This document shows positions 44,651 through 52,727 of a stretch of DNA of 64,000 nt, piece by piece. Below the pieces are notes generated by a model. That model saw only the letters and a list, made by a program, of their open reading frames with translations. It had not been told where the DNA came from and did no database searches. The translations under genes were made by a program, and so were the position numbers. The DNA lies in NCBI RefSeq assembly GCF_010731655.1, contig NZ_AP022619.1:4340001-4404000 (forward strand). The letters are read 5' to 3'. The DNA is from Mycobacterium paraseoulense (GTDB lineage: Bacteria > Actinomycetota > Actinomycetes > Mycobacteriales > Mycobacteriaceae). Within the stretch, counting starts at the first letter, position 1, and each line of letters starts with the position of its first letter.

Positions 44651-44794
44651 TCGGGCGCCGCATCGAGCGTGCGGTCACGGACTCGGCTGTGCGCTCAGGG
44701 TGGGGTTCCCCGGCGTGTCGCCGCCATGGACGCACACTCGACGCGGGCCTTGGCGCGGAAGAGTTCCGGCCCGGACGGACGACCGGCGCGCGGA

Positions 44795-44941
44795 CTACGT
44801 GACCGGGGTCAGCTCGTCGCCGCAGGTGCAGCGGTACGGCTCGCCCGAACCGGAGCAGTGGCAGGGGACCTCGATGCGAACGCGACACCCGCAGCCCTCG
44901 TGGCCACAGGTCAGTTCGGTGCCTGCTTCGTAATTTGCCAT
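44795..44941 (-). CDS. mymT: Mycobacterial copper metallothionein MymT
   Basis: A 48-residue Cys-rich protein: seven Cys at positions 12, 17, 19, 27, 29, 38 and 40, in [16 protein letters not shown] and RCTCGDE. This is the mycobacterial metallothionein that buffers Cu(I) in the cytoplasm. The ATG at 44941 follows GAGG; an in-frame ATG at 44953 would add four residues. A RicR-type operator sits about 65 bases upstream. In M. tuberculosis it is Rv0186A, in the same position beside bglS and Rv0187. Confidence 0.92.
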   Translation of the reverse strand: MANYEAGTELTCGHEGCGCRVRIEVPCHCSGSGEPYRCTCGDELTPVT

Positions 44942-44998
44942 TTCCTCACCCATCTCTCTGTCGTGGACTCTTACGGCTGTGATCGACCACGCCGTCCA

Positions 44999-45020
44999 AC
45001 TATATACCCCCCGTGGGTAT
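44999..45020 (-). promoter_or_regulatory. mymT promoter with RicR-type copper operator
   Basis: ATACCC-CCCGT-GGGTAT is a perfect 6-5-6 inverted repeat at 45004-45020. On the minus strand a TATAGT -10 element (44999-45004) directly adjoins it. The arrangement is the same as at ricR, so repression in low copper by RicR is expected. RicR is known to bind a palindromic copper box upstream of mymT in M. tuberculosis. Confidence 0.8.
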
Positions 45021-45100
45021 CCCGTAAACGGCCGTGATCCGTCCGATATCGATCGGACCGTCGCCGCCGCGGGCCCGCCCCCGCGGCTAGCGTTGATGGC

Positions 45101-45757
45101 ATGACCCAGAAACCAACCCCACAAGACGTCGACGACTTTCTGAACGACACCGTGGTGGGCGACGACCCGGCCCTCAGCGCGGCCCTGCAGGCCAGCGACG
45201 CCGCCGGGCTGCCGCAGATCGCCGTGTCGGCCCAGCAGGGCAAGTTTCTGAGCCTGCTCGCCGGCGCCATCGCCGCCCAGCGCGTCCTCGAGATCGGCAC
45301 GCTGGGCGGCTTCAGCACCGTCTGGCTCGCCCGCGGTGCCGGACCGCGAGGCCGGGTGGTGACGCTGGAATACGAGCCCAGGCACGCCGAGGTCGCCCGG
45401 GCCAACCTGGAACGGGCGGGCGTCGCCGACCGGGTGGAAGTGATCGTCGGCGCCGCGCTCGACACGTTGCCCACCGTGGACGACGGCCCCTTCGACCTGG
45501 TGTTCATCGACGCCGACAAAGAAAATTACGTCGAATACCTACAGTGGGCGGTCCGGCTGGCCCGCCCCGGCGCACTCATCGTGGCGGACAACGTGATTCG
45601 AGAGGGACAGATCCTCGAGCCGCGGCGCAACGCCCAGGCGGAGGCGGTGCGCCAGACAGTGCAGCTGATGGGCGAGCACCCGCGGCTGGACACGGCCGTG
45701 ATCCAAACCGTCGGCGCCAAGCGCTGGGACGGCTTCGCCCTGGCGCTGGTGCGCTAG
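45101..45757 (+). CDS. O-methyltransferase (Rv0187-like)
   Basis: A 218-residue class I SAM-dependent methyltransferase of the CCoAOMT type. The SAM motif I is [12 protein letters not shown] (about residues 63-74), and the divalent-metal site is in FIDADKENY (about 132-140), with DN (VADNVI) further on. Such enzymes methylate catechol-like hydroxyls using Mg or Mn. The ATG at 45101 is used. It is divergent from mymT across a 159-base gap with the RicR box. Confidence 0.88.
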   Translation: MTQKPTPQDVDDFLNDTVVGDDPALSAALQASDAAGLPQIAVSAQQGKFLSLLAGAIAAQRVLEIGTLGGFSTVWLARGAGPRGRVVTLEYEPRHAEVARANLERAGVADRVEVIVGAALDTLPTVDDGPFDLVFIDADKENYVEYLQWAVRLARPGALIVADNVIREGQILEPRRNAQAEAVRQTVQLMGEHPRLDTAVIQTVGAKRWDGFALALVR

Positions 45758-45763
45758 CGTCGG

Positions 45764-46747
45764 TCAGCGGGGGCTGAGGTCGGCGACCGCCCGCGCGGCG
45801 GAGGTGAGTTCGCCGATGCGAAGCGCCGTTTCACCGGCATACAGCGCCGCCCGGTCGACCCACGCATCGGGCATCGTGGCGAGCGGTGCCAGTGGCGTGA
45901 GCAGTGGACGGGCCGGCGACTGCAGGCGCATCAATGCCCCGGCGTCGAAGTAGCCCAGCGCGGTCAGCGGTCGGCTCGCCGAGTTGATCGCCGACGGCAG
46001 GGCCTTGGCCCAGCCGTCGGCACGGCACCAGCGCCGCGTCGCCGCGTTGGGCACGACCCGATGACGCAGCGGCCAGCTCAGGCCGAACAGGTTGGTCTCG
46101 ATCGTCTTGTCCGCGTTGGCCACTCGCCGCTGGTACTCCCGGTTGGCGTTGGCTTCGTGCGTCATCAGGAAGCGCGTGCCCGCGACGACGCCGCTGGCGC
46201 CCGCCGCCAAGGCGGCGCGGGTGTCCGCGCCGGCGGCGACACCGCCGGCGAGGAACACCGGGCGGCGGCCCGCCGCCGCCAGCGCCCGCGGCAGGAACCG
46301 TAGCGCCGGCATGGTCCCGACCAGATGGCCCCCCGCCTCGCGTCCCTGAGCGATCAAACCGTCGGCGCCCCAACCGATCGCGGCGCTCGCCTGCGCCGCG
46401 GTGCCGACCATCACGAACACGAAGACGCCGGCGTCGCGCAGGTGCCCGACGAGTCCCCGCTTCTCACCGAACGCCAGCACCGCCACGTCGACGCCGGCGG
46501 AGACGCAGACCGCGACGTGCGCGCGACGAACGAAGGGCAGCAACAGATTCACCGCGACCGCGCGCCCCGGCGCCCGCTCGCGCACCTCGGCGATGGACGC
46601 CCGCAGCTGCCGGGGTGTGGCCAGGCCCAGCGTGCCCAGCCCGCCCGCTTCGGCGACCGCCGCCGCCAGCGCCGCTCCCGCCAGGCCGCCGCCCATGCCG
46701 GCCTGGGCCACCGGAACGTCCAGGCGGAGGCGGTCCGCGATGTCCAT
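45764..46747 (-). CDS. Nitronate monooxygenase-like flavin oxidoreductase
   Basis: A 327-residue FMN-dependent TIM barrel of the 2-nitropropane dioxygenase family. The opening VPVAQAGMGGGLAG, LIAQGREAGGH and FLAGGVAAGADTRAALAAGASGV segments are the FMN- and substrate-binding signatures. The family denitrifies alkyl nitronates or acts as enoyl reductase. It ends six bases from the methyltransferase stop (convergent). In M. tuberculosis Rv0187 and Rv0188 are adjacent, so this gene is an insertion. Confidence 0.85.
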   Translation of the reverse strand: MDIADRLRLDVPVAQAGMGGGLAGAALAAAVAEAGGLGTLGLATPRQLRASIAEVRERAPGRAVAVNLLLPFVRRAHVAVCVSAGVDVAVLAFGEKRGLVGHLRDAGVFVFVMVGTAAQASAAIGWGADGLIAQGREAGGHLVGTMPALRFLPRALAAAGRRPVFLAGGVAAGADTRAALAAGASGVVAGTRFLMTHEANANREYQRRVANADKTIETNLFGLSWPLRHRVVPNAATRRWCRADGWAKALPSAINSASRPLTALGYFDAGALMRLQSPARPLLTPLAPLATMPDAWVDRAALYAGETALRIGELTSAARAVADLSPR

Positions 46748-46894
46748 GTCTTACGACGCTACGCGGGCGGTCAATCCGCGCCCCGCGGCCGGTCCGGACC
46801 CAGGTGATTTCGTTGCTGGGACCTAGCGGGCGGGCGTAATCTTGATTGCAGATGGATGGGTGCAGACGGCCCACAGTGCTTGCTACACAACGGG

Positions 46895-46913
46895 CTTTCT
46901 GCATAACAGAAAG
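46895..46913 (+). promoter_or_regulatory. Hairpin that covers the ribosome binding site of the SPW protein gene
   Basis: CTTTCTG-CATAA-CAGAAAG is a perfect 7-5-7 inverted repeat. The right arm contains the AGAAAGG ribosome binding site (46909-46914) of the ATG at 46922. In mRNA the stem would hide the site until it melts, a simple translational control. Confidence 0.65.
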
Positions 46914-46921
46914 GTCACGAA

Positions 46922-47362
46922 ATGAGTACAGTCCATTCATCAATCGATCACCACCCGGATTTGCTGGCCCTGCGCGCGAGCTATGACCGCGCCGCCGAGT
47001 CGATGAGTGCGCACGTCACCTTCGGGCTGGCGCTGCTGACCGGCCTGTACGTGGCCGCGTCACCGTGGTTGGTGGGATTCGGCGCGACGGCGTCGCTTGC
47101 CACGTCCGACCTGGTCGTCGGGATCGCGGCGGCGTTCTTGGCGTACGGGTTCGCGACGGCGCTCGACCGCGCACACGGCTTGACGTGGACGATGCCGGTC
47201 CTCGGCGTGTGGGCCATCGTCTCGCCGTGGGTCCTGCCGGGCTTCGCGCTCACCGCCGGCATGATGTGGTCGAATGTCGTCGCAGGTGCGCTGCTGACAG
47301 TGTTGGGCCTCAACGCCACCTACTTCGGCAGGCGCACCCGCGCGGCGGCCGCCCACGCCTAG
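46922..47362 (+). CDS. SPW-repeat membrane protein (Rv0188-like)
   Basis: A 146-residue protein with four hydrophobic helices in two pairs. Each pair has an SPW motif: SPWLVGF (about residue 42) and SPWVLPGF (about 101). SPW-repeat proteins are small membrane proteins of unknown function. The ATG at 46922 follows AAAGG at seven bases, within a hairpin. The gene is convergent with ilvD, 35 bases away. Confidence 0.85.
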   Translation: MSTVHSSIDHHPDLLALRASYDRAAESMSAHVTFGLALLTGLYVAASPWLVGFGATASLATSDLVVGIAAAFLAYGFATALDRAHGLTWTMPVLGVWAIVSPWVLPGFALTAGMMWSNVVAGALLTVLGLNATYFGRRTRAAAAHA

Positions 47363-47371
47363 TGTCCGAAT

Positions 47372-47388
47372 CCGCCTGAGCCAGGCGG
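47372..47388. terminator. Hairpin between the convergent Rv0188-like and ilvD genes
   Basis: CCGCCTG-AGC-CAGGCGG forms a 7-base GC-rich stem with a three-base loop in the 35-base gap between two convergent genes. No U tract follows, but such hairpins are common between convergent mycobacterial genes. Could end transcription in both directions. Confidence 0.45.
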
Positions 47389-47397
47389 CGATCGGGC

Positions 47398-49113
47398 CTA
47401 GCCGCAGACCGCGCCGATCGCCGCCGAGCTCACCAGCTTGACGTACTTGGCCAGTACGCCGGTCTGATAGCGCGCCGGGGGAGGGGTGAAACCCTCTCGG
47501 CGCGAATCGAATTCGGCCGGGTCGACCAGCACATCGAGAACCCGGTTCGCGACGTCCAAGCGGATCGGGTCGCCGTCGCGCAGGAACGCGATCGGCCCGG
47601 CGTCGACGGCCTCGGGCGCGATGTGGCCCACGCACAGGCCGGTGGTTCCGCCGGAGAAGCGGCCGTCGGTCAGTAGCAACACGTCCTTGCCCAGGCCGGC
47701 GCCCTTGATCGCGCCGGTGATGGCCAGCATCTCGCGCATGCCGGGTCCGCCCTTGGGCCCCTCGTAACGGATCACCACCGCATCGCCCGTGGTGATCGTC
47801 CCGTCTTCGAGGGCATCCAGCGCGGCCCGCTCGCCGTCGAAAACCCGTGCGGTGCCCTCGAACACGTCGGAGTCGAAACCGGCCGTCTTGACCACCGCGC
47901 CCTCTGGCGCCAGCGACCCGCGCAGGATCGTGATGCCCCCGGTCGGATGGATCGGGTTGCTCAGCGCCCGCAGCACCTTGCCGTCGGGGTCGGGCGGGTC
48001 GATCGCGGCGAGATTCTCGGCGACGGTCTGGCCGGTCACCGTCAGGCAGTCACCGTTCAGCAGGCCCGCGTCCAGCAGTGCCTTCATCACCACCGGCACA
48101 CCGCCGATGTGGTCGACGTGGGACATCACGTGCCGGCCGAAGGGCTTGACGTCGGCCAGGTGTGGCACCTTCGACCCGATCCGGCTGAAGTCGTCGAGGG
48201 ACAGTGCGACCTCGGCCTCGTGGGCGATGGCCAGCAGGTGCAGCACCGCGTTGGTGGAGCCGCCGAACGCCATCACCACCGCGATCGCGTTCTCGAAGGC
48301 CTCCTTGGTGAGGATGTCGCGGGCGGTGATGCCGCGCCGCAGCAGTTCGACGACGGCCTGGCCGCTGCGGCGGGCGAACCCGTCGCGGCGGCGGTCGGTC
48401 GCCGGCGGCGCCGCGCTGCCCGGCATCGACATGCCCAGCGCCTCGGCGGAACAGGCCATGGTGTTGGCGGTGTACATGCCGCCGCACGCGCCCTCGCCCG
48501 GGCAGATCGCCCGCTCGATGGCGTCGACGTCCTCGCGGGGCATCAAGCCGCGGGCGCACGCGCCCACCGCCTCGAACGCGTCGATGATGGTGACCTCGCG
48601 TTCGCTGCCGTCGGACAGCTTGGCCACCCCCGGCAGGATCGAACCCGCATAGAGGAACACCGCCGCCAGGTCCAGCCGCGCGGCGGCCATCAGCATTCCG
48701 GGCAGGGATTTGTCGCAGCCTGCGAGCAGCACCGAGCCGTCGAGGCGCTCGGCCTGCATGACGGTTTCGACGCTGTCGGCGATCAGTTCGCGGGACGGCA
48801 GCGAGAAGTGCATCCCCTCGTGGCCCATCGAGATGCCGTCGGACACCGAGATCGTCCCGAACTCGAGCGGGTACCCGCCGGCCGCGAAGACGCCTTCCTT
48901 GACCGCCGTGGCGAGCCGGTCCAGCGACAGGTTGCACGGCGTGATCTCGTTCCACGACGACGCCACCCCGATCTGCGGCTTGGCGAAGTCCTCGTCACCC
49001 ATGCCGACCGCCCGCAGCATGCCGCGCGCGGCGGCCTTCTCCAGGCCGTCGGTTACGTCCCGGCTGCGGGGTTTGATGTCGGTGAGTCGGGTCGCATCGG
49101 GTGTGGTGGCCAT
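47398..49113 (-). CDS. ilvD: Dihydroxy-acid dehydratase IlvD
   Basis: A 571-residue enzyme of branched-chain amino acid synthesis that dehydrates 2,3-dihydroxy-acids to 2-keto-acids. Fe-S ligand cysteines are visible in [18 protein letters not shown] and [19 protein letters not shown]. It acts in the cytoplasm. The ATG at 49113 was used. The ricR gene starts 127 bases away on the opposite strand, with a RicR box in the gap, so copper control of ilvD is possible. Confidence 0.95.
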   Translation of the reverse strand: MATTPDATRLTDIKPRSRDVTDGLEKAAARGMLRAVGMGDEDFAKPQIGVASSWNEITPCNLSLDRLATAVKEGVFAAGGYPLEFGTISVSDGISMGHEGMHFSLPSRELIADSVETVMQAERLDGSVLLAGCDKSLPGMLMAAARLDLAAVFLYAGSILPGVAKLSDGSEREVTIIDAFEAVGACARGLMPREDVDAIERAICPGEGACGGMYTANTMACSAEALGMSMPGSAAPPATDRRRDGFARRSGQAVVELLRRGITARDILTKEAFENAIAVVMAFGGSTNAVLHLLAIAHEAEVALSLDDFSRIGSKVPHLADVKPFGRHVMSHVDHIGGVPVVMKALLDAGLLNGDCLTVTGQTVAENLAAIDPPDPDGKVLRALSNPIHPTGGITILRGSLAPEGAVVKTAGFDSDVFEGTARVFDGERAALDALEDGTITTGDAVVIRYEGPKGGPGMREMLAITGAIKGAGLGKDVLLLTDGRFSGGTTGLCVGHIAPEAVDAGPIAFLRDGDPIRLDVANRVLDVLVDPAEFDSRREGFTPPPARYQTGVLAKYVKLVSSAAIGAVCG

Positions 49114-49157
49114 CCTGCAAGTATGCGTGAACTGGCCGGACGGCCAATGTGCGGGTC

Positions 49158-49177
49158 ATACCCTGGCGGGGTATAAA
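49158..49177 (+). promoter_or_regulatory. ricR promoter with RicR-type copper operator
   Basis: ATACCC-TGGCG-GGGTAT is a perfect 6-5-6 inverted repeat (49158-49174). TATAAA (49172-49177) overlaps its right end as a -10 element for ricR. Arms and spacing are identical to the mymT box. RicR would repress its own gene. Confidence 0.8.
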
Positions 49178-49240
49178 GTGGATTCGTGACGCCGGCACGG
49201 CCACGCGCGGCGGGCATGGATGGGCAGGGGTGAAGGACGG

Positions 49241-49531
49241 ATGACGAACGCGCACGGATATTCGCAGCAGAAGGACAACTACGCCAAGCGGCTGCGGCGC
49301 ATCGAGGGCCAGGTGCGCGGCATCGCGCGGATGATCGAGGAAGACAAGTACTGCATCGACGTCCTCACCCAGATCAGCGCCGTCAACAGCGCGCTGCGCT
49401 CGGTCGCGCTGAATTTGCTCGACGAACACCTGAACCACTGCGTCACCCGGGCCGTGGCCGAGGGCGGCGACGACGCGGACCAGAAGCTCGCCGAGGCCTC
49501 TGCCGCCATCGCGCGCCTCGTTCGTTCCTGA
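49241..49531 (+). CDS. ricR: Copper-sensing repressor RicR (CsoR family)
   Basis: A 96-residue CsoR/RcnR-type all-helical repressor. Predicted Cu(I) ligands are Cys38 (DKYCID), His63 and Cys67 (HLNHC), the usual CsoR triad. It binds the copper box and is released by Cu(I). The ATG at 49241 has AAGGA nine bases upstream. A frame-open GTG at 49220 is less likely. Position and residues match RicR (Rv0190) of M. tuberculosis. Confidence 0.93.
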   Translation: MTNAHGYSQQKDNYAKRLRRIEGQVRGIARMIEEDKYCIDVLTQISAVNSALRSVALNLLDEHLNHCVTRAVAEGGDDADQKLAEASAAIARLVRS

Positions 49532-49665
49532 TTGGTGACCGAGTTGAGACCCGGCTTGCGGCCCTGACAAGGGGGGAGCCGTAGTTGCGGTCCGTACGGT
49601 AAGGCAGTGTGATCGCATTAGGCGCGACAACCCAAGAATTGGGTAGCCCGGCCGACACCGACGCC

Positions 49666-50898
49666 ATGACTGCCGAAACCAATGCTGCCGCGCGAACGTG
49701 GACCCCGCGGATCGCGGCTCAGCTCGTTGTGCTGGCCGCCGCGGCGTTCACCTATGTCACGGCCGAGATCCTGCCCGTCGGCGCGCTGCCGGCCATCGCC
49801 CGCAACCTGCACGTCAGCCTGGTGCTGGTGGGCACGCTGCTGTCGTGGTACGCGCTGGTGGCGGCCCTGACCACGATTCCGCTGGTGCGCTGGACCGCGC
49901 ACCTGCCGCGCCGGCGGGTGCTGATCGCCAGCCTGACCTGCCTCACCGTCTCGCAGCTGATCTCCGCGCTGGCGCCCACCTTCGCGGTGCTGGCCGCCGG
50001 CCGGGTGCTGTGCGCGATCACCCACGGCCTGCTGTGGTCGGTGATCGCCCCGATCGCGACCCGGTTGGTGCCGCCGAGTCACGCCGGCCGCGCGACGATG
50101 TCGATCTATGTCGGAACCAGCCTGGCGCTGGTCGTGGGGAGCCCGCTGACCGCGGCCATGAGTCTGATGTGGGGCTGGCGCCTGGCGGTGGTGTGCGTGA
50201 CCGTGGCGGCCGCCATCGTCACGGTCGCCGCCCGGGTGATGTTGCCGGAGATGGTGCTCAGCGAGGACCAGCTCAAGTGCGTGGGTCCGCGGTCCCGCCA
50301 CCACCGCAACCGCCGGCTGATCGTCGTCAGCGTCATCACCATGATCGGCGTGACCGGGCATTTCGTCTCCTACACCTACATCGTGGAGATCATCCGCGAA
50401 GTCGTCGGCGTCCGCGGGCCCAACCTGGCGTGGGTGCTGGCGGCCTACGGCGCGGCGGGCGTGCTGGCCGTCGGCCTGGTGGCGCGGCCGCTCGACCGCA
50501 GGCCCAAGGGCGCCATCATCGGTTGCATGGTCGGTTTGACGTCGGCGTTCGTGGTGCTGACCGCGCTGGCGCTGGGCGGCCGGCCGGCCGCGGCGGCGGC
50601 GCTGATCGGGACGGCCGCGATCGTGCTCTGGGGGGCCATGGCCACCGCCGTGTCGCCGATGATGCAGTCCGCGGCGATGCGCAGCGGGGCCGACGACCCC
50701 GACGGCGCGTCGGGGCTGTACGTCACCGCGTTTCAGGTGGGCATCATGGCGGGTGCGCTGGCGGGCGGCCTGCTGTACGAACGCAGCGTGGTGTTCATGC
50801 TGGCCGCATCGGCCGGCTTGATGGCGTTGGCGCTGGTCGGCACGGCGGCGAATCGTCATGCTTTCGACGTTGCGGCGACAAGCTCACGCGATTCATAG
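49666..50898 (+). CDS. MFS transporter (Rv0191-like)
   Basis: A 410-residue membrane protein with about 12 helices of the major facilitator superfamily, related to the DHA1/sugar-efflux and chloramphenicol-resistance branches. ATG at 49666 was chosen because it gives the usual family length; the frame is open from a GTG at 49609 (adds 19 residues) with AAGG upstream. Substrate unknown. Located downstream of ricR on the same strand with a gap of 134 bases. Confidence 0.85.
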   Translation: MTAETNAAARTWTPRIAAQLVVLAAAAFTYVTAEILPVGALPAIARNLHVSLVLVGTLLSWYALVAALTTIPLVRWTAHLPRRRVLIASLTCLTVSQLISALAPTFAVLAAGRVLCAITHGLLWSVIAPIATRLVPPSHAGRATMSIYVGTSLALVVGSPLTAAMSLMWGWRLAVVCVTVAAAIVTVAARVMLPEMVLSEDQLKCVGPRSRHHRNRRLIVVSVITMIGVTGHFVSYTYIVEIIREVVGVRGPNLAWVLAAYGAAGVLAVGLVARPLDRRPKGAIIGCMVGLTSAFVVLTALALGGRPAAAAALIGTAAIVLWGAMATAVSPMMQSAAMRSGADDPDGASGLYVTAFQVGIMAGALAGGLLYERSVVFMLAASAGLMALALVGTAANRHAFDVAATSSRDS

Positions 50899-51016
50899 CT
50901 GGGCAGCTCAACGGCGCAAATGCGTGCGTGACGGGCCCTCGCGTGGTGGCGAATTTGTTAGCTGGCGTGCGCCCTATGCCACACTGTGTCAGGTACTCGA
51001 GTGTGGAGGGATGCAT

Positions 51017-52027
51017 ATGTCGGGCTGGACGCGAGGGCGGTTTTCGGCCGCCCTGAACGCAGCCGGATTGGCTTCTGTCATGGGCCTGGCGCTGGTGTTG
51101 AGTGCGGCCCCGGCGCTGGCGGACCCGGACCCGGCCCCTGGCGACCCCGGTGTCGTGGCGGCGCCGCCCGGCCCGCCCGCACCGCCGCCCGACCCGTTCG
51201 CGCCGCCCCCTCCGCCCGCCCAGCCTGCGCCACCGCCGCCACCGTGGATGCCCCAGGTGGCGCAACCGGCCGCGGCCTCGGCCGATGGGCAGAACCCCAC
51301 CCCGTTCACCGGCACGGCGCCGTTCGGGCCGCCCTCGTTCGTACCGAAAACCGGTTCAACCGTCGGGGTGGGCCAGCCGATCATCATCAACTTCCCCGGA
51401 ACGGTGGACGACGCCGGCGCGGCGATCAACGCCGTGCACGTCTCGTCGGTGCCGCCGGTGCCGGGCAAGTTCTACTGGATGACCCCGACTCAGCTGCGCT
51501 GGCGCCCCTTGAGCTTCTGGCCCGCGCACACCGCGGTGACCGTCGACGCCGGGGGCACCGTGACCAACTTCTTCACCGGCGACACGCTGATCGCGACGGC
51601 TGACGACGCCACCCATCAGCTGACCATCACCCGCAACGGCACCGTGGAGAAGACGTTCCCGATGTCGATGGGCATGACGTCGGGCAACCACCAGACCCCC
51701 AACGGCACCTATTACGTGCAGGACAAGAAGGCGTCGGTGGTGATGGACTCCTCGACTTACGGGGTGCCGGTCAACTCGACCTACGGCTACAAGGTGACGG
51801 TGGAGGACGCGGTCCGCTTCGACAACGTCGGCGACTACGTGCACAGCGCGCCGTGGTCGGTGGACGACCAGGGCAAGCGCGACGTCAGCCACGGCTGCAT
51901 CAACATCAGCCCCACCAACGCCAAGTGGTTCTTCGACAACTTCGGCCCGGGCGATCCCATCGTCGTGAAGAACTCCAGCGGCGGCAATTACAAGAAGAAC
52001 GACGGCTCCGCCGACTGGATGAACTAG
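51017..52027 (+). CDS. L,D-transpeptidase (Rv0192/LdtMt4-like)
   Basis: A 336-residue secreted enzyme. Signal peptide about residues 1-35 (ending APALA), a Pro-rich linker (about 36-85), an Ig-like domain (about 100-195) and a YkuD catalytic domain (about 200-325). The catalytic motif is SHGCINIS with Cys294. It cross-links peptidoglycan 3-3 bonds in the periplasm. The ATG at 51017 has GGAGG seven bases upstream, so it is preferred over the ATG at 51011. The frame is open to 50858 but without support. Confidence 0.9.
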   Translation: MSGWTRGRFSAALNAAGLASVMGLALVLSAAPALADPDPAPGDPGVVAAPPGPPAPPPDPFAPPPPPAQPAPPPPPWMPQVAQPAAASADGQNPTPFTGTAPFGPPSFVPKTGSTVGVGQPIIINFPGTVDDAGAAINAVHVSSVPPVPGKFYWMTPTQLRWRPLSFWPAHTAVTVDAGGTVTNFFTGDTLIATADDATHQLTITRNGTVEKTFPMSMGMTSGNHQTPNGTYYVQDKKASVVMDSSTYGVPVNSTYGYKVTVEDAVRFDNVGDYVHSAPWSVDDQGKRDVSHGCINISPTNAKWFFDNFGPGDPIVVKNSSGGNYKKNDGSADWMN

Positions 52028-52046
52028 CCTCCTGCGCCGGGCAGGT

Positions 52047-52060
52047 CCCGCTTGCGGGGG
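52047..52060. repeat. CCCGCTTGCGGGGG motif, copy 2
   Basis: Second copy of the 14-base motif seen at 41240, 20 bases after the L,D-transpeptidase stop. It could form a weak CCCG/CGGG stem, possibly contributing to termination. Only two copies were found in the window. Confidence 0.45.
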
Positions 52061-52095
52061 GACTGTTCGCCCGAGGGGTTTTGCGGGGCCGGCAA

Positions 52096-52117
52096 TTATG
52101 TATAGCATCATACATAA
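52096..52117. promoter_or_regulatory. Inverted-repeat operator upstream of the TetR/molybdopterin pair
   Basis: TTATGTAT-AGCATC-ATACATAA is a perfect 8-6-8 inverted repeat in an AT-rich patch, 22 bases before the TetR ATG at 52140. The size and place are typical of TetR autoregulation sites. It would control the TetR gene and the coupled oxidoreductase. Confidence 0.75.
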
Positions 52118-52139
52118 GCTGACGGCCTGAGGAGCGGCG

Positions 52140-52727
52140 ATGCGCAGTCCACGCGAGCGGATGGTGATCTCCGCCGCGCTGTTGATCAGGGAGCGGGGCG
52201 CGCACGCCACCGCGATCTCCGACGTTTTGCAGCACAGCGGCGCGCCGCGCGGATCCGCCTATCACTACTTCCCGGGCGGCCGCACCCAATTGTTGTGTGA
52301 GGCGGTCGAATACGCCGGAGAGCATGTCGCCGCGATCATCGCCGAGGCCGGGAGCGGCGCCCAGCTGATGGACACCCTCATCGACAAGTACCGACAACAG
52401 TTACTCGACACGGACTTCCGCGCGGGGTGCCCGGTCGTGGCGGTGTCGGTGGAGGCCGGCGAGGACGAGGGCGAGCGCATGGCGCCGGTCGTCGAGCGCG
52501 CGGCGTCGGTGTTCGACCGCTGGACCGATTTGATCGCGCAGCGTTTCATCGCCGACGGGATTTTGCGCGAGCGCGCCGCCGACCTGGCGGTGCTGGCCAC
52601 CACCGCGCTCGAGGGCGCGATCGTGCTGGCGCGGGTGCGCCGCGACCTCACCCCCCTCGACGTCGTGCACCGGCAGCTACGCGAACTGCTGTCGGCCGAG
52701 GCGACCAGAAAGGACGTCCCGCAATGA
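52140..52727 (+). CDS. TetR-family regulator (Rv0196-like)
   Basis: A 195-residue regulator with an N-terminal HTH (about 8-55; AISDVLQHSGAPRGSAYHYFPGG is the recognition region) and a C-terminal ligand domain of the LmrA/YxaF-like type. The ATG at 52140 has GAGGAG upstream. Its TGA overlaps the ATG of the oxidoreductase, so the two are coupled. The 8-6-8 inverted repeat upstream is the likely operator. Confidence 0.88.
   Translation: MRSPRERMVISAALLIRERGAHATAISDVLQHSGAPRGSAYHYFPGGRTQLLCEAVEYAGEHVAAIIAEAGSGAQLMDTLIDKYRQQLLDTDFRAGCPVVAVSVEAGEDEGERMAPVVERAASVFDRWTDLIAQRFIADGILRERAADLAVLATTALEGAIVLARVRRDLTPLDVVHRQLRELLSAEATRKDVPQ

Noticed and set aside
49241..50898. RicR and the MFS transporter as a single copper-efflux pair
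   Set aside because: The gap is 134 bases and the transporter has no metal motifs; linkage alone is not enough.
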